From contig CALBLD010000168.1 of the NCBI GenBank assembly GCA_937895775.1, positions 1 through 6,663 on the forward strand: a stretch of DNA of 6,663 nt, written 5' to 3'. The stretch comes from an uncultured Clostridia bacterium. Its GTDB lineage: Bacteria > Bacillota > Clostridia > Oscillospirales > CAG-272. The notes under the pieces were generated by a model. That model worked only from the letters and a program-made list of their open reading frames with translations, made no database searches and was not told where the DNA came from. Shown here in pieces: positions 1-6,069 of the stretch. A program made the position numbers and the translations under genes. Numbering within the stretch: position 1 is the first letter of the stretch; each line of letters starts with the position of its first letter.

Positions 1-2159
1 GCGAAGCACAGGCTGAGGCAAGATTCCTGATGCTTTCGGCGAACAACCTTCTGAAACCTGCCGACGGTAAGGCGGTTGCCGTGCCTACGCAGGATATGAT
101 CCTCGGTTCCTATTATCTGACGATTGACCGCGCCGGAGAAAAGGGCGAGGGACATGTCTTCCGCGACATGGATGAGGTTGAGATGGCGTATGAAGCCGGA
201 AATGTCGGACTTCATGCACCGATCAAGGTTCGCGTGACCCGCGAGATAAATGGCGAGAAGGTAACAAGGCTCGTCGATGCGACCTACGGACGTCTCATAT
301 TCAACAAATTCATTCCGCAGGATCTCGGATATGTTGACAGAACCGATCCCGAGCGCATCTGCGATCTTGAAATCATGTTCACATGCGGCAAGAAGCAGAT
401 AGGCGATATAATCAACCGTACCATAAAGTTGCACGGCTCGAATGTTACGGCAGAAGTTCTTGACCATATCAAGGCAACCGGATATAAGTATTCGACTCTT
501 GCGTCGATTTCGATAGCGGTTTCCGACGTCGAAGTTTCGCCCAAGAAGGATGAACTGATTGCCGAGTCGGATAAGCGCGTCGAAACCATCCATAAGCACT
601 TCCTGCGCGGCGAACTTACCGAAGACGAACGCTATAAGAGCGTCATGGATATATGGGATCAGGCAACCAAGCAGGTCGTCGAGATAATCAAGGATTCGTT
701 TGATCGCTATAACCCGATCAAGATGATGGCTGATTCGGGTGCCCGCGGTAACATGACCCAGATGAGACAGCTTGCCGGAATGCGCGGTATCATGTCTGCC
801 GCATCCGGACGTGCAAGCGAACTTCCTATCAAATCGAACTTCCGTGAAGGACTTAATATACTTGAATACTTCCTTGCAGCCCGCGGTGCGCGTAAGGCTC
901 TTTCGGATACCGCACTCCGTACAGCCGACTCGGGATATCTGACAAGACGTCTTGTCGATGTTGCGCAGGATATAATTATCCGCGAGGAAAACTGCCATAC
1001 AACAAAGGGTATGACTGTCAGAGAGATCAAGGACGGGGACAGCACTCTCGAAAAGCTTTCGGAGAGACTGCTCGGAAGATATACTCTGCATGACGTTGTC
1101 GATCCGAAGACGGGCGAGGTACTCGTTCCCGAGGACACCATGATGAACGAGGCAGAGGTCAATAAGATTCTCGGTGCGGGCATTACCGAGGTGGATATCA
1201 GAACGGTTCTTCAGTGTAAGTGCAAATACGGTATCTGCTCTCACTGCTACGGCATGGACCTTGCGACAACAAACAAGATCAATGTCGGCGAAGCTGTCGG
1301 TATAGTTGCCGCACAGTCGATAGGCGAGCCGGGTACACAGCTTACGATGAGAAACTTCCATACCGGCGGCGTTGCTTCGGCATCCGATATCACACAGGGT
1401 CTGCCGCGTGTTGAGGAACTCTTTGAGGCGAGAAGACCCAAGAAGACATCGGTTGCGGCTGATATCGACGGTACGATTTCGATTTCCGACGCAAAGCGTG
1501 CAAGAAATGTCACAATTGAAAATCCGGAGACCAAAGAAACCGTTTCCTACGCCGTTCCGTTCGGTACAAGACTTGTCGTTAAGGAAGGGGATTATGTCAT
1601 TCACGGCGATCCGCTTACCGAGGGCAGTATGTGCCTTGCCGATATAACGAGAATAAACGGACTTGATGAGGCGTACGATTACCTTATCAGAGAGGTGCAG
1701 AAGGTTTACCGTCTCCAGTCGGTTGATATCAACGATAAGCATATTGAAGTCATTGCAAAGCAGATGACAAGAAAGTGCCGTATCGAGGATGCGGGAGATA
1801 CCGAATTCCTTGTCGGTTCGCTTGTCGATACGATCGAATTTGAGGATGTCAACGAGGCACTCAGAAAACGCATAGATGCGGGCGAACGTGATCTTTGCCT
1901 TGCAAAGGCATCGCCTGTGCTGCTCGGTATCACGAAGGCGGCATTGCAGACAGAATCCTTCCTGTCGGCAGCATCCTTCCAGGAGACAACCAAGGTTCTT
2001 ACCGAGGCTGCTATTTCGGGTAAGGTCGATCATCTCGTCGGTCTTAAGGAGAATGTCATCATCGGTAAGCTGATTCCTGCGGGAACAGGTATGGAGCGTT
2101 ATCGCAACATAGTTGTCGAAAGGGCAAACACTCCTGCCGAAACGACAGTTGAAGGCTGA
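1..2159 (+). CDS. rpoC: DNA-directed RNA polymerase beta' subunit, C-terminal part (5' end cut by the window)
   Basis: This is the catalytic beta' subunit of RNA polymerase, which acts in transcription in the cytoplasm. The frame is open from base 3, so 718 residues are visible; the N-terminal zinc ribbon, clamp and the NADFDGD metal-binding motif lie upstream of the window. Visible landmarks, numbered from base 3, are: the segment after the active site (residues 10-40); the bridge helix at about 289-323, with GARKALSDTAL and DSGYLTRRLVDVAQD; a zinc site made of C331, C405, C412 and C415; and the trigger loop at about 429-470, with GEPGTQLTMRNFHTGG, where M449 and H453 match E. coli M932 and H936. 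The loop runs straight into DITQGLPRVEELFEARRP, so the roughly 190-residue SI3 insertion of Proteobacteria is absent. An extra cysteine, C407, sits inside the zinc motif. The C-terminus (SFLSAASFQETTKVLTEAA, then KENVIIGKLIPAGTG) is normal. An intrinsic terminator follows 15 bases after the stop. The family assignment is certain. Confidence 0.99.
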   Translation, partial: EAQAEARFLMLSANNLLKPADGKAVAVPTQDMILGSYYLTIDRAGEKGEGHVFRDMDEVEMAYEAGNVGLHAPIKVRVTREINGEKVTRLVDATYGRLIFNKFIPQDLGYVDRTDPERICDLEIMFTCGKKQIGDIINRTIKLHGSNVTAEVLDHIKATGYKYSTLASISIAVSDVEVSPKKDELIAESDKRVETIHKHFLRGELTEDERYKSVMDIWDQATKQVVEIIKDSFDRYNPIKMMADSGARGNMTQMRQLAGMRGIMSAASGRASELPIKSNFREGLNILEYFLAARGARKALSDTALRTADSGYLTRRLVDVAQDIIIREENCHTTKGMTVREIKDGDSTLEKLSERLLGRYTLHDVVDPKTGEVLVPEDTMMNEAEVNKILGAGITEVDIRTVLQCKCKYGICSHCYGMDLATTNKINVGEAVGIVAAQSIGEPGTQLTMRNFHTGGVASASDITQGLPRVEELFEARRPKKTSVAADIDGTISISDAKRARNVTIENPETKETVSYAVPFGTRLVVKEGDYVIHGDPLTEGSMCLADITRINGLDEAYDYLIREVQKVYRLQSVDINDKHIEVIAKQMTRKCRIEDAGDTEFLVGSLVDTIEFEDVNEALRKRIDAGERDLCLAKASPVLLGITKAALQTESFLSAASFQETTKVLTEAAISGKVDHLVGLKENVIIGKLIPAGTGMERYRNIVVERANTPAETTVEG

Positions 2160-2174
2160 TCGAAAAAAATATTG

Positions 2175-2212
2175 TTTCTGTCCGACATTGACATGTCGGA
2201 CAGAAATTTTTT
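2175..2212 (+). terminator. Intrinsic terminator after rpoC
   Basis: A perfect 13-bp stem (TTTCTGTCCGACA at 2175-2187 with its complement at 2194-2206) encloses a 6-base loop (TTGACA) and is followed at once by six T's (2207-2212). This is a strong Rho-independent terminator closing the rpoBC transcript. Seven A's at 2163-2169 lie just upstream of the stem, so the element could also act weakly in the opposite direction, although no minus-strand gene is seen to need it. Confidence 0.93.
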
Positions 2213-2276
2213 GTCCGCAATCGGATTTTATCGAAAATTATCTATTACAACGATTTGTACCGGAAAAAGCAGCGGT

Positions 2277-2325
2277 AAAATTGTTTAATTTAACGGTTGA
2301 CATAGCAGTGTTTGTGTGCTATAAT
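2277..2325 (+). promoter_or_regulatory. Perfect consensus sigma-A promoter with UP-like A/T tract
   Basis: The -35 box TTGACA (2297-2302) and the -10 box TATAAT (2320-2325) both match the housekeeping consensus at all six bases and are 17 bp apart, the optimum. The start of transcription is expected near 2331-2333. The tract AAAATTGTTTAATTTAA at 2277-2293 lies at about -55 to -39, where an UP element would contact the RNA polymerase alpha subunits; that reading is an inference from composition and position. No operator-like inverted repeat overlaps the boxes, so expression may be constitutive and high. The leader to the first ATG is about 39 bases. Confidence 0.92.
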
Positions 2326-2355
2326 AAACCATACTTTTCAGAGGGAATCAAACGG

Positions 2356-2362
2356 AAGGAGG
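2356..2362 (+). promoter_or_regulatory. Shine-Dalgarno that fixes the start of the small membrane protein
   Basis: AAGGAGG at 2356-2362 is a near-perfect anti-16S match placed 8 bases before ATG 2371. It decides between this start and the longer open frame reaching back to 2113, which would run through the rpoC terminator and the promoter. Confidence 0.9.
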
Positions 2363-2370
2363 AAAACGAA

Positions 2371-2658
2371 ATGTTCGGAACGACGGCTTCAATGAGAGAA
2401 GATGAAAGAATGTCTTTTGCGTCTGAATGTTCAGAGGCTTTTTCTGCCTGCTCGTTTTCCGCCCGTGAGAATAAGATTGCATCGGACATTGCTCTTGCAG
2501 TGTCCGCTTTTGTTTTTGCACTCGTGATATCTGTTCTACTTGCAAATGTCATATCTGTGGCAGCAGTCATTATTATACTTGCAGTGATTACTATAAACGC
2601 GAAACAAAAGAATAACGGCAAATTGATTTTCCGTTCGTCTGAATCAACCGATTTTTAG
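2371..2658 (+). CDS. Small membrane protein of unknown function (95 aa)
   Basis: I do not recognise this protein. It is 95 residues long. Residues 1-38 are polar and mixed in charge, with a cluster of Arg, Asp and Glu at 9-13 and cysteines at 20 and 27. Residues 39-76 are almost uninterrupted hydrophobic sequence rich in Ala, Val, Ile and Leu. They could form one long helix or a tight hairpin of two helices (about 40-57 and 60-76) around Asn59. A basic, polar tail (NAKQKNNGK, then RSSESTDF) ends the protein. There is no signal peptidase or lipobox motif, and no catalytic motif is visible. The gene has its own consensus promoter, an ideal Shine-Dalgarno and its own terminator, which supports it being real. 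It sits where an L7Ae-like protein gene and rpsL often follow rpoC in Firmicutes, but it resembles neither. Codon use looks more T-rich than in rpoC. A membrane-bound regulator, stress protein or toxin-like peptide are all possible, and none is supported over the others. Confidence 0.8.
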   Translation: MFGTTASMREDERMSFASECSEAFSACSFSARENKIASDIALAVSAFVFALVISVLLANVISVAAVIIILAVITINAKQKNNGKLIFRSSESTDF

Positions 2659-2681
2659 ATCGGTGTATGAACCACAAGGAT

Positions 2682-2726
2682 GCGGTTTGCCAAAGGGGCA
2701 AACCGCTTTTGCTTTAGTTTTTCCGA
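2682..2726 (+). terminator. Intrinsic terminator after the small membrane protein
   Basis: A perfect 10-bp stem (GCGGTTTGCC at 2682-2691 with its complement at 2697-2706) has a 5-base loop and is followed by TTTT and then a broken T-rich run (TTTTGCTTTAGTTTTT). The interrupted tail suggests termination may be incomplete, so some transcription could continue into livK. A weaker 6-bp hairpin (2647-2652 with 2659-2664) overlaps the preceding stop codon. Confidence 0.85.
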
Positions 2727-2780
2727 TCTGATGATCTGAAAATATATTTACTGCCGGGAAGGCAAAAGGAGAGAAAAACC

Positions 2781-3917
2781 ATGAAAAAATTCTTTAAGGT
2801 TGCAGCGGTCCTCTCTGCTGCAGCAGCCGTGATGACAGGATTCACAGGCTGCGGATCAACAAACTACGCAAAAGATAATACGACATTTTTTATCGGCGGG
2901 ACCGGTCCTCTTACCGGGGAGAATTCGTCCTACGGTATTTCGGTAAAGCAGGGCGCAGAGCTTGCGATTAAAGTGATAAATGAAGAGCTCGGCGGACTCA
3001 ACGGAATAAAATTCTCATTCGAGATGATCGACGATAAGTGCACAGAGGTCGATGCAAAGAACGGCTTCAATACCCTTTATGAAAAAGGTATGCAGGCATC
3101 CATCGGATCGGTTACCTCCGGTGCCTGCGCATCCTTTGCCGCAGAAGCATTTACGAACAATGTCTTCCTGCTTACTCCGTCGGCATCGAATGAGTCTGTA
3201 ATTACGGAAGACAATGCGTTCAGAGTGTGCTTCGGTGACGACCAGCAGGGCGTGCTTGCCGCAGAAACACTCGGCGAAAAGTATTCGAATATCGGTGCAA
3301 TCTATGATTCAAGCGACACATATTCAAGCGACCTCTTCAAGGCGTTCAAGAAGAAACTCGGCGAAATGGGCAAGACTTTCAAGGAGCAGTCGTTTACCTC
3401 GGATACAGCAAAAGATTTTTCAACGCAGGTTGAGGCACTCAAGGATTGCGATGTAATCTTCCTCCCCATCTACTATCAGGCTGCATCGCTTATCATAAAA
3501 ACATGCGCGTCAAAGGGTTGCGCCGCCGACATATTCGGATGTGACGGATTTGACGGTATCGATAAGATGTTCAGTGAGTCGGACACGCTTTCCAATTCGG
3601 TAAAGTATATCACACCCTTCGACGCCGCAAGCAGTGACGAAAAGGTAGCAAAGTTTGTCGAAAAGTATAAAAAGGCATATAATGCGCTCCCCGATCAGTT
3701 CGCCGCGGACGGCTATGATGCTGTGATGGCAATATATGAGGCGATGAAGGCGGCAGACGTAAAGGACGTAAAAATCAGTGCGGCTGATCTTTGCGGACTT
3801 CTTAAAGAAAAGTTTGCGTCCGGCAGCTTTAAATATTCGGGTGTGACCGGCGATATGACATGGAATGCCGGCGGATCCTGCAATAAGAGCGCGCAGATCG
3901 TAAACTTCACAAAATAA
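2781..3917 (+). CDS. livK: Branched-chain amino acid-type ABC transporter substrate-binding lipoprotein
   Basis: This 378-residue protein is an extracytoplasmic receptor of the type 1 periplasmic-binding fold (LivJ/LivK, Peripla_BP_6). It would hand an amino acid to LivH/LivM. Residues 1-23 are a lipoprotein signal peptide: a KK start, an Ala/Val-rich core and a lipobox FTGC with C24 as the lipid-anchored residue; Phe at -3 is slightly unusual. Family landmarks are GPLTG (42-46), SVTSG (110-114), TPSASNES (132-139), Y181, YY (231-232), GCDGF (253-257) and ADGYDAV (309-315). By eye the SVTSG and SASN stretches match the Ser and Ala/Thr loops that hold the ligand in E. coli LIV-binding protein, and D255 replaces its glutamate that holds the ligand amino group. 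Nine further cysteines lie in the mature part. The start has a good ribosome site (AAAGGAGAG, 2765-2773). The exact ligand (Leu, Ile, Val or another amino acid) cannot be told from sequence. Confidence 0.95.
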   Translation: MKKFFKVAAVLSAAAAVMTGFTGCGSTNYAKDNTTFFIGGTGPLTGENSSYGISVKQGAELAIKVINEELGGLNGIKFSFEMIDDKCTEVDAKNGFNTLYEKGMQASIGSVTSGACASFAAEAFTNNVFLLTPSASNESVITEDNAFRVCFGDDQQGVLAAETLGEKYSNIGAIYDSSDTYSSDLFKAFKKKLGEMGKTFKEQSFTSDTAKDFSTQVEALKDCDVIFLPIYYQAASLIIKTCASKGCAADIFGCDGFDGIDKMFSESDTLSNSVKYITPFDAASSDEKVAKFVEKYKKAYNALPDQFAADGYDAVMAIYEAMKAADVKDVKISAADLCGLLKEKFASGSFKYSGVTGDMTWNAGGSCNKSAQIVNFTK

Positions 3918-3934
3918 AAACAATGAATTGTCAA

Positions 3935-3980
3935 CCGGACGTCTGTTTTCCGCGTGAAGATGCGGAAAACGGGCGTTCGG
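3935..3980 (+). promoter_or_regulatory. Strong RNA hairpin between livK and livH, without a T-run
   Basis: Bases 3935-3953 pair with 3962-3980 as a 19-bp stem: nine perfect inner pairs (GTTTTCCGC with GCGGAAAAC) and ten outer pairs, three of which are G-U. The loop is 8 bases (3954-3961). The sequence after it, GAAAACTGCGG, is not a T-tract, so this is unlikely to be an ordinary terminator. Hairpins at this place in binding-protein operons are known to protect the upstream message from 3' decay or to mark a processing site, giving more binding protein than permease. That role is inferred here from position and shape. Confidence 0.7.
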
Positions 3981-4051
3981 GAAAACTGCGGTAAAGAAGT
4001 CATTACATGCGGTAATGCCGTGCTTTATGTCGCGGAAGGAAAGGAAATAAC

Positions 4052-4915
4052 ATGAGTACACTGATAGACGGACTCAGCCTCGGAGCAATATATGCGTTGA
4101 TAGCCCTCGGATATACGATGGTTTACGGCATTGCAAAGATGCTGAACTTCGCTCACGGCGATATAATTATGGTCGGCGCATATGCACTGATAACAACATT
4201 TGATCTTTTCGGCAATTTTGCCGTCGCGTTTGTTGTTTCGATAGTTGTCTGTGCACTGCTCGGAATAGTGATAGAAAAAATAGCATATAAACCGTTGCGC
4301 GGAGCGTCTCCGCTTGCCGTACTCATAACGGCGATCGGTGTGTCATACCTTTTGCAGAGCATTGCTCAGCTTGTGTACGGGTCAAAAGCCCGTCCGAGTC
4401 CGTTTCCCTCAATGGGCGCACTGAAAATTCAGGGGGTAACAATCCAGATATCGTCGGTCATAACCCTCGTTGCGGCAACCGCAATCATGATAGCACTGAC
4501 CGTGTTCATAAAAACAACCCGCCTCGGCAGGGCAATGTTTGCGGTTTCCGAGGATCGCTCGGCGGCACAGCTGATGGGCGTAAACGTCAATATGATAATA
4601 TCGGTGACATTTGCGATAGGCTCGGTACTCGCGGCATTTGCAAGCCTTTTCTATATGCTCCAGATTCCGCTTGTTGATCCGACTCTCGGTTCAATGCCCG
4701 GGATAAAGGCTTTTACGGCGGCGGTAATCGGAGGAATCGGATCTATCCCGGGTGCAATGGTGGGCGGACTTTTCCTCGGTATAGTTGAAAAACTCGTTCA
4801 GTCGATTCCCGGTGTCGGACCCTATACTACGGCAATTGAATTTGCGATTCTTATTCTGATCCTTATGTTCAGACCTACCGGGCTGCTTGGTAAGAAGCGC
4901 AGGGAGAAGGTGTGA
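4052..4915 (+). CDS. livH: Branched-chain amino acid-type ABC transporter permease, LivH family
   Basis: This 287-residue integral membrane protein is one half of the translocation channel and pairs with LivM. The N-terminus (GAIYALIALGYTMVYGI, 11-27) and the signature NFAHGDIIMVGAY (32-44) are typical of LivH. Roughly eight hydrophobic segments are visible, at about 5-25, 36-50, 55-75, 87-109, 131-152, 181-204, 217-245 and 258-275. The cytoplasmic loop that docks the ATPase is GRAMFAVSEDRSAAQLMGVNV (split here as GRAMFAVSEDRS at 159-170 and AAQLMGVNV at 171-179). GGIGSIPGAMVGG (227-239) and the ending FRPTGLLGKKR are also family features. Length is close to the usual 290-310. The start is preceded by GGAAGGAAAGG, with AAAGGA six bases before ATG. 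It follows livK by 134 bases containing an RNA hairpin and overlaps or abuts livM. Confidence 0.96.
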   Translation: MSTLIDGLSLGAIYALIALGYTMVYGIAKMLNFAHGDIIMVGAYALITTFDLFGNFAVAFVVSIVVCALLGIVIEKIAYKPLRGASPLAVLITAIGVSYLLQSIAQLVYGSKARPSPFPSMGALKIQGVTIQISSVITLVAATAIMIALTVFIKTTRLGRAMFAVSEDRSAAQLMGVNVNMIISVTFAIGSVLAAFASLFYMLQIPLVDPTLGSMPGIKAFTAAVIGGIGSIPGAMVGGLFLGIVEKLVQSIPGVGPYTTAIEFAILILILMFRPTGLLGKKRREKV

Positions 4916-4920
4916 ATATG
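4901..4920 (+). promoter_or_regulatory. livH stop / livM start junction with ribosome site
   Basis: The livH TGA (4913-4915) overlaps a possible GTG start at 4912 in a GTGA arrangement, and an ATG in the same frame follows at 4918. The purine-rich AGGGAGAAGGTG (4901-4912) lies 5 bases before the ATG, measured from its end, but would overlap the GTG. I therefore prefer ATG 4918, while GTG 4912 remains possible and adds two residues. Translation of livM is probably coupled to livH either way. Confidence 0.6.
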
Positions 4921-6069
4921 AACTATTTTTCTTATATCAAATCGGGCTTCAAACTTAAATATTATATAAATTATATAGCGGTAGCCGTCGCATTGGCAGT
5001 TACGGCTTCGCTGTATTATGCGGGCGGTATGAAAGCATCGACCGCCAATCTGCTTATGCAGATCGGATACAGCGTTATTCTTGCGGTGTCGCTGAATATC
5101 GTCGTCGGATTTCTCGGAGAACTCAGCCTCGGTCACGCGGGATTTATGTGCGTCGGTGCTTATATCGGATGCTATGTCGCAACGCTGATTCAGCCGTTTG
5201 TTGCTTCAAAACTCCTGCTTCTTCTGATCGGAATGGTCGTCGGCGGATTGGCTGCGGCGGCATGCGGATTTCTTATCGGAATACCGGTGCTTAAGCTCAA
5301 AGGCGACTATCTCGCAATAACGACCCTTGCGTTCGGCGAAATCGTCAGAAATATATTCATGAACCTTGACTGCTTCGGCGGAGCACTCGGACTGAAGACA
5401 AATAAGATCAAATACGGAAACTCCGAATTTATCGTCTGCTTTGTTGTCCTTTTTGTGATTCTTGTAATTACTCAGAATATAGTCCGTTCAAAGCACGGCA
5501 GAGCGATAACCGCAATACGCGATAATGAAATAGCAGCCCATTCGATGGGCGTAAACGTCACCTTCTATAAGCTGTTTGCATTTGTGCTTTCGGCGTTTTC
5601 GGGAATCGCGGGTGTGCTTTACGGATTTGCGACAACGCCGATACGCTATACCGCGTTCAGTTATAATTATTCCATCGAAATACTCGTAATGGTGGTACTC
5701 GGCGGAATGGGATCGATAAACGGATCAATCATTTCGGCGACCCTCCTGACGGTTATAAACTTCAACCTTACGACAAAGCTTTCGGGTGATCTTGCCGCGC
5801 TCAAGTATCTCATCTATGCGATCATCCTTATCGTAATGGTTATATTCAATAATGCACCCGCTCTGAAATCGGTCCGCGACAGATTCTCGCTGTCGGCACT
5901 CGTGTCAAAAATCGCGCCCAAGAAGTGGCATTCGAATGCAAATGTCAAGGACGACGAGGCAAAATGGAGCAGAATTCCGACAAAGGTCAGAATGGACGAG
6001 ATTCTTTCGACCGATGTCAAACCGGACGAATCGTTTACACCCGATAAACCCGAGAAAGGAGACAAGTAA
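4918..6069 (+). CDS. livM: Branched-chain amino acid-type ABC transporter permease, LivM family, with long charged C-terminal tail
   Basis: This is the second channel subunit, 383 residues from ATG 4918 (385 from GTG 4912; numbering here from GTG). Family signatures are GELSLGHAGFMCVGAY (69-84), the segment LKLKGDYLAITTLAFGEI (127-144), the ATPase-docking loop GRAITAIRDNEIAAHSMGVNV (196-216, read as GRAITAIRDNEI then AAHSMGVNV) and VLGGMGSINGS (262-272). Hydrophobic segments lie near 20-38, 46-66, 72-95, 100-126, 172-190, 217-240, 254-282 and 296-313. The usual ending after the last helix, (F/Y)RP(Q/T/S)GL, is not present; instead a hydrophilic tail of about 72 residues (314-385) carries roughly 27 charged residues and is rich in Lys, Asp, Pro and Ser. 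The tail should be cytoplasmic beside LivG/LivF. The stop overlaps the livG start by one base (TAATG). Confidence 0.95.
   Translation: MNYFSYIKSGFKLKYYINYIAVAVALAVTASLYYAGGMKASTANLLMQIGYSVILAVSLNIVVGFLGELSLGHAGFMCVGAYIGCYVATLIQPFVASKLLLLLIGMVVGGLAAAACGFLIGIPVLKLKGDYLAITTLAFGEIVRNIFMNLDCFGGALGLKTNKIKYGNSEFIVCFVVLFVILVITQNIVRSKHGRAITAIRDNEIAAHSMGVNVTFYKLFAFVLSAFSGIAGVLYGFATTPIRYTAFSYNYSIEILVMVVLGGMGSINGSIISATLLTVINFNLTTKLSGDLAALKYLIYAIILIVMVIFNNAPALKSVRDRFSLSALVSKIAPKKWHSNANVKDDEAKWSRIPTKVRMDEILSTDVKPDESFTPDKPEKGDK

Noticed and set aside
707..1183. Minus-strand open frame opposite rpoC
   Set aside because: It lies inside the conserved bridge-helix region of rpoC and is Ser/Arg-rich, as expected for a shadow.
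2188..2216. TTGACA in the rpoC terminator loop read as a -35 box
   Set aside because: At 17 bp downstream the sequence is TTGTCC, which is not a -10 box; the hexamer is the hairpin loop.
2214..2230. Small hairpin TCCG-CAAT-CGGA followed by TTTTA after the rpoC terminator
   Set aside because: Only four Watson-Crick pairs; likely chance beside the much stronger terminator.
2113..2370. In-frame upstream extension of the small membrane protein gene
   Set aside because: The extension overlaps rpoC, the rpoC terminator and the consensus promoter; the ideal Shine-Dalgarno before ATG 2371 fixes the shorter start.
2319..2621. Minus-strand open frame of 100 residues opposite the small membrane protein
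   Set aside because: It begins with TTG, has no good ribosome site, and mirrors the hydrophobic stretch of the plus-strand gene, which has complete expression signals.
2720..2748. Promoter for livK (TTTCCG, 17 bp, TATATT)
   Set aside because: The -35 matches at only three positions; too weak to list as a feature, though kept as a question in the findings.
3905..3934. Minus-strand TTGACA (from TGTCAA at 3929-3934) as an antisense promoter
   Set aside because: At the right spacing the minus strand reads TGTGAA, a poor -10 box, and no minus-strand gene follows.
3510..4061. Minus-strand open frame of 183 residues across the livK end and livH start
   Set aside because: It lies antisense to livK and crosses the intercistronic hairpin; no recognisable domain and no expression signals.
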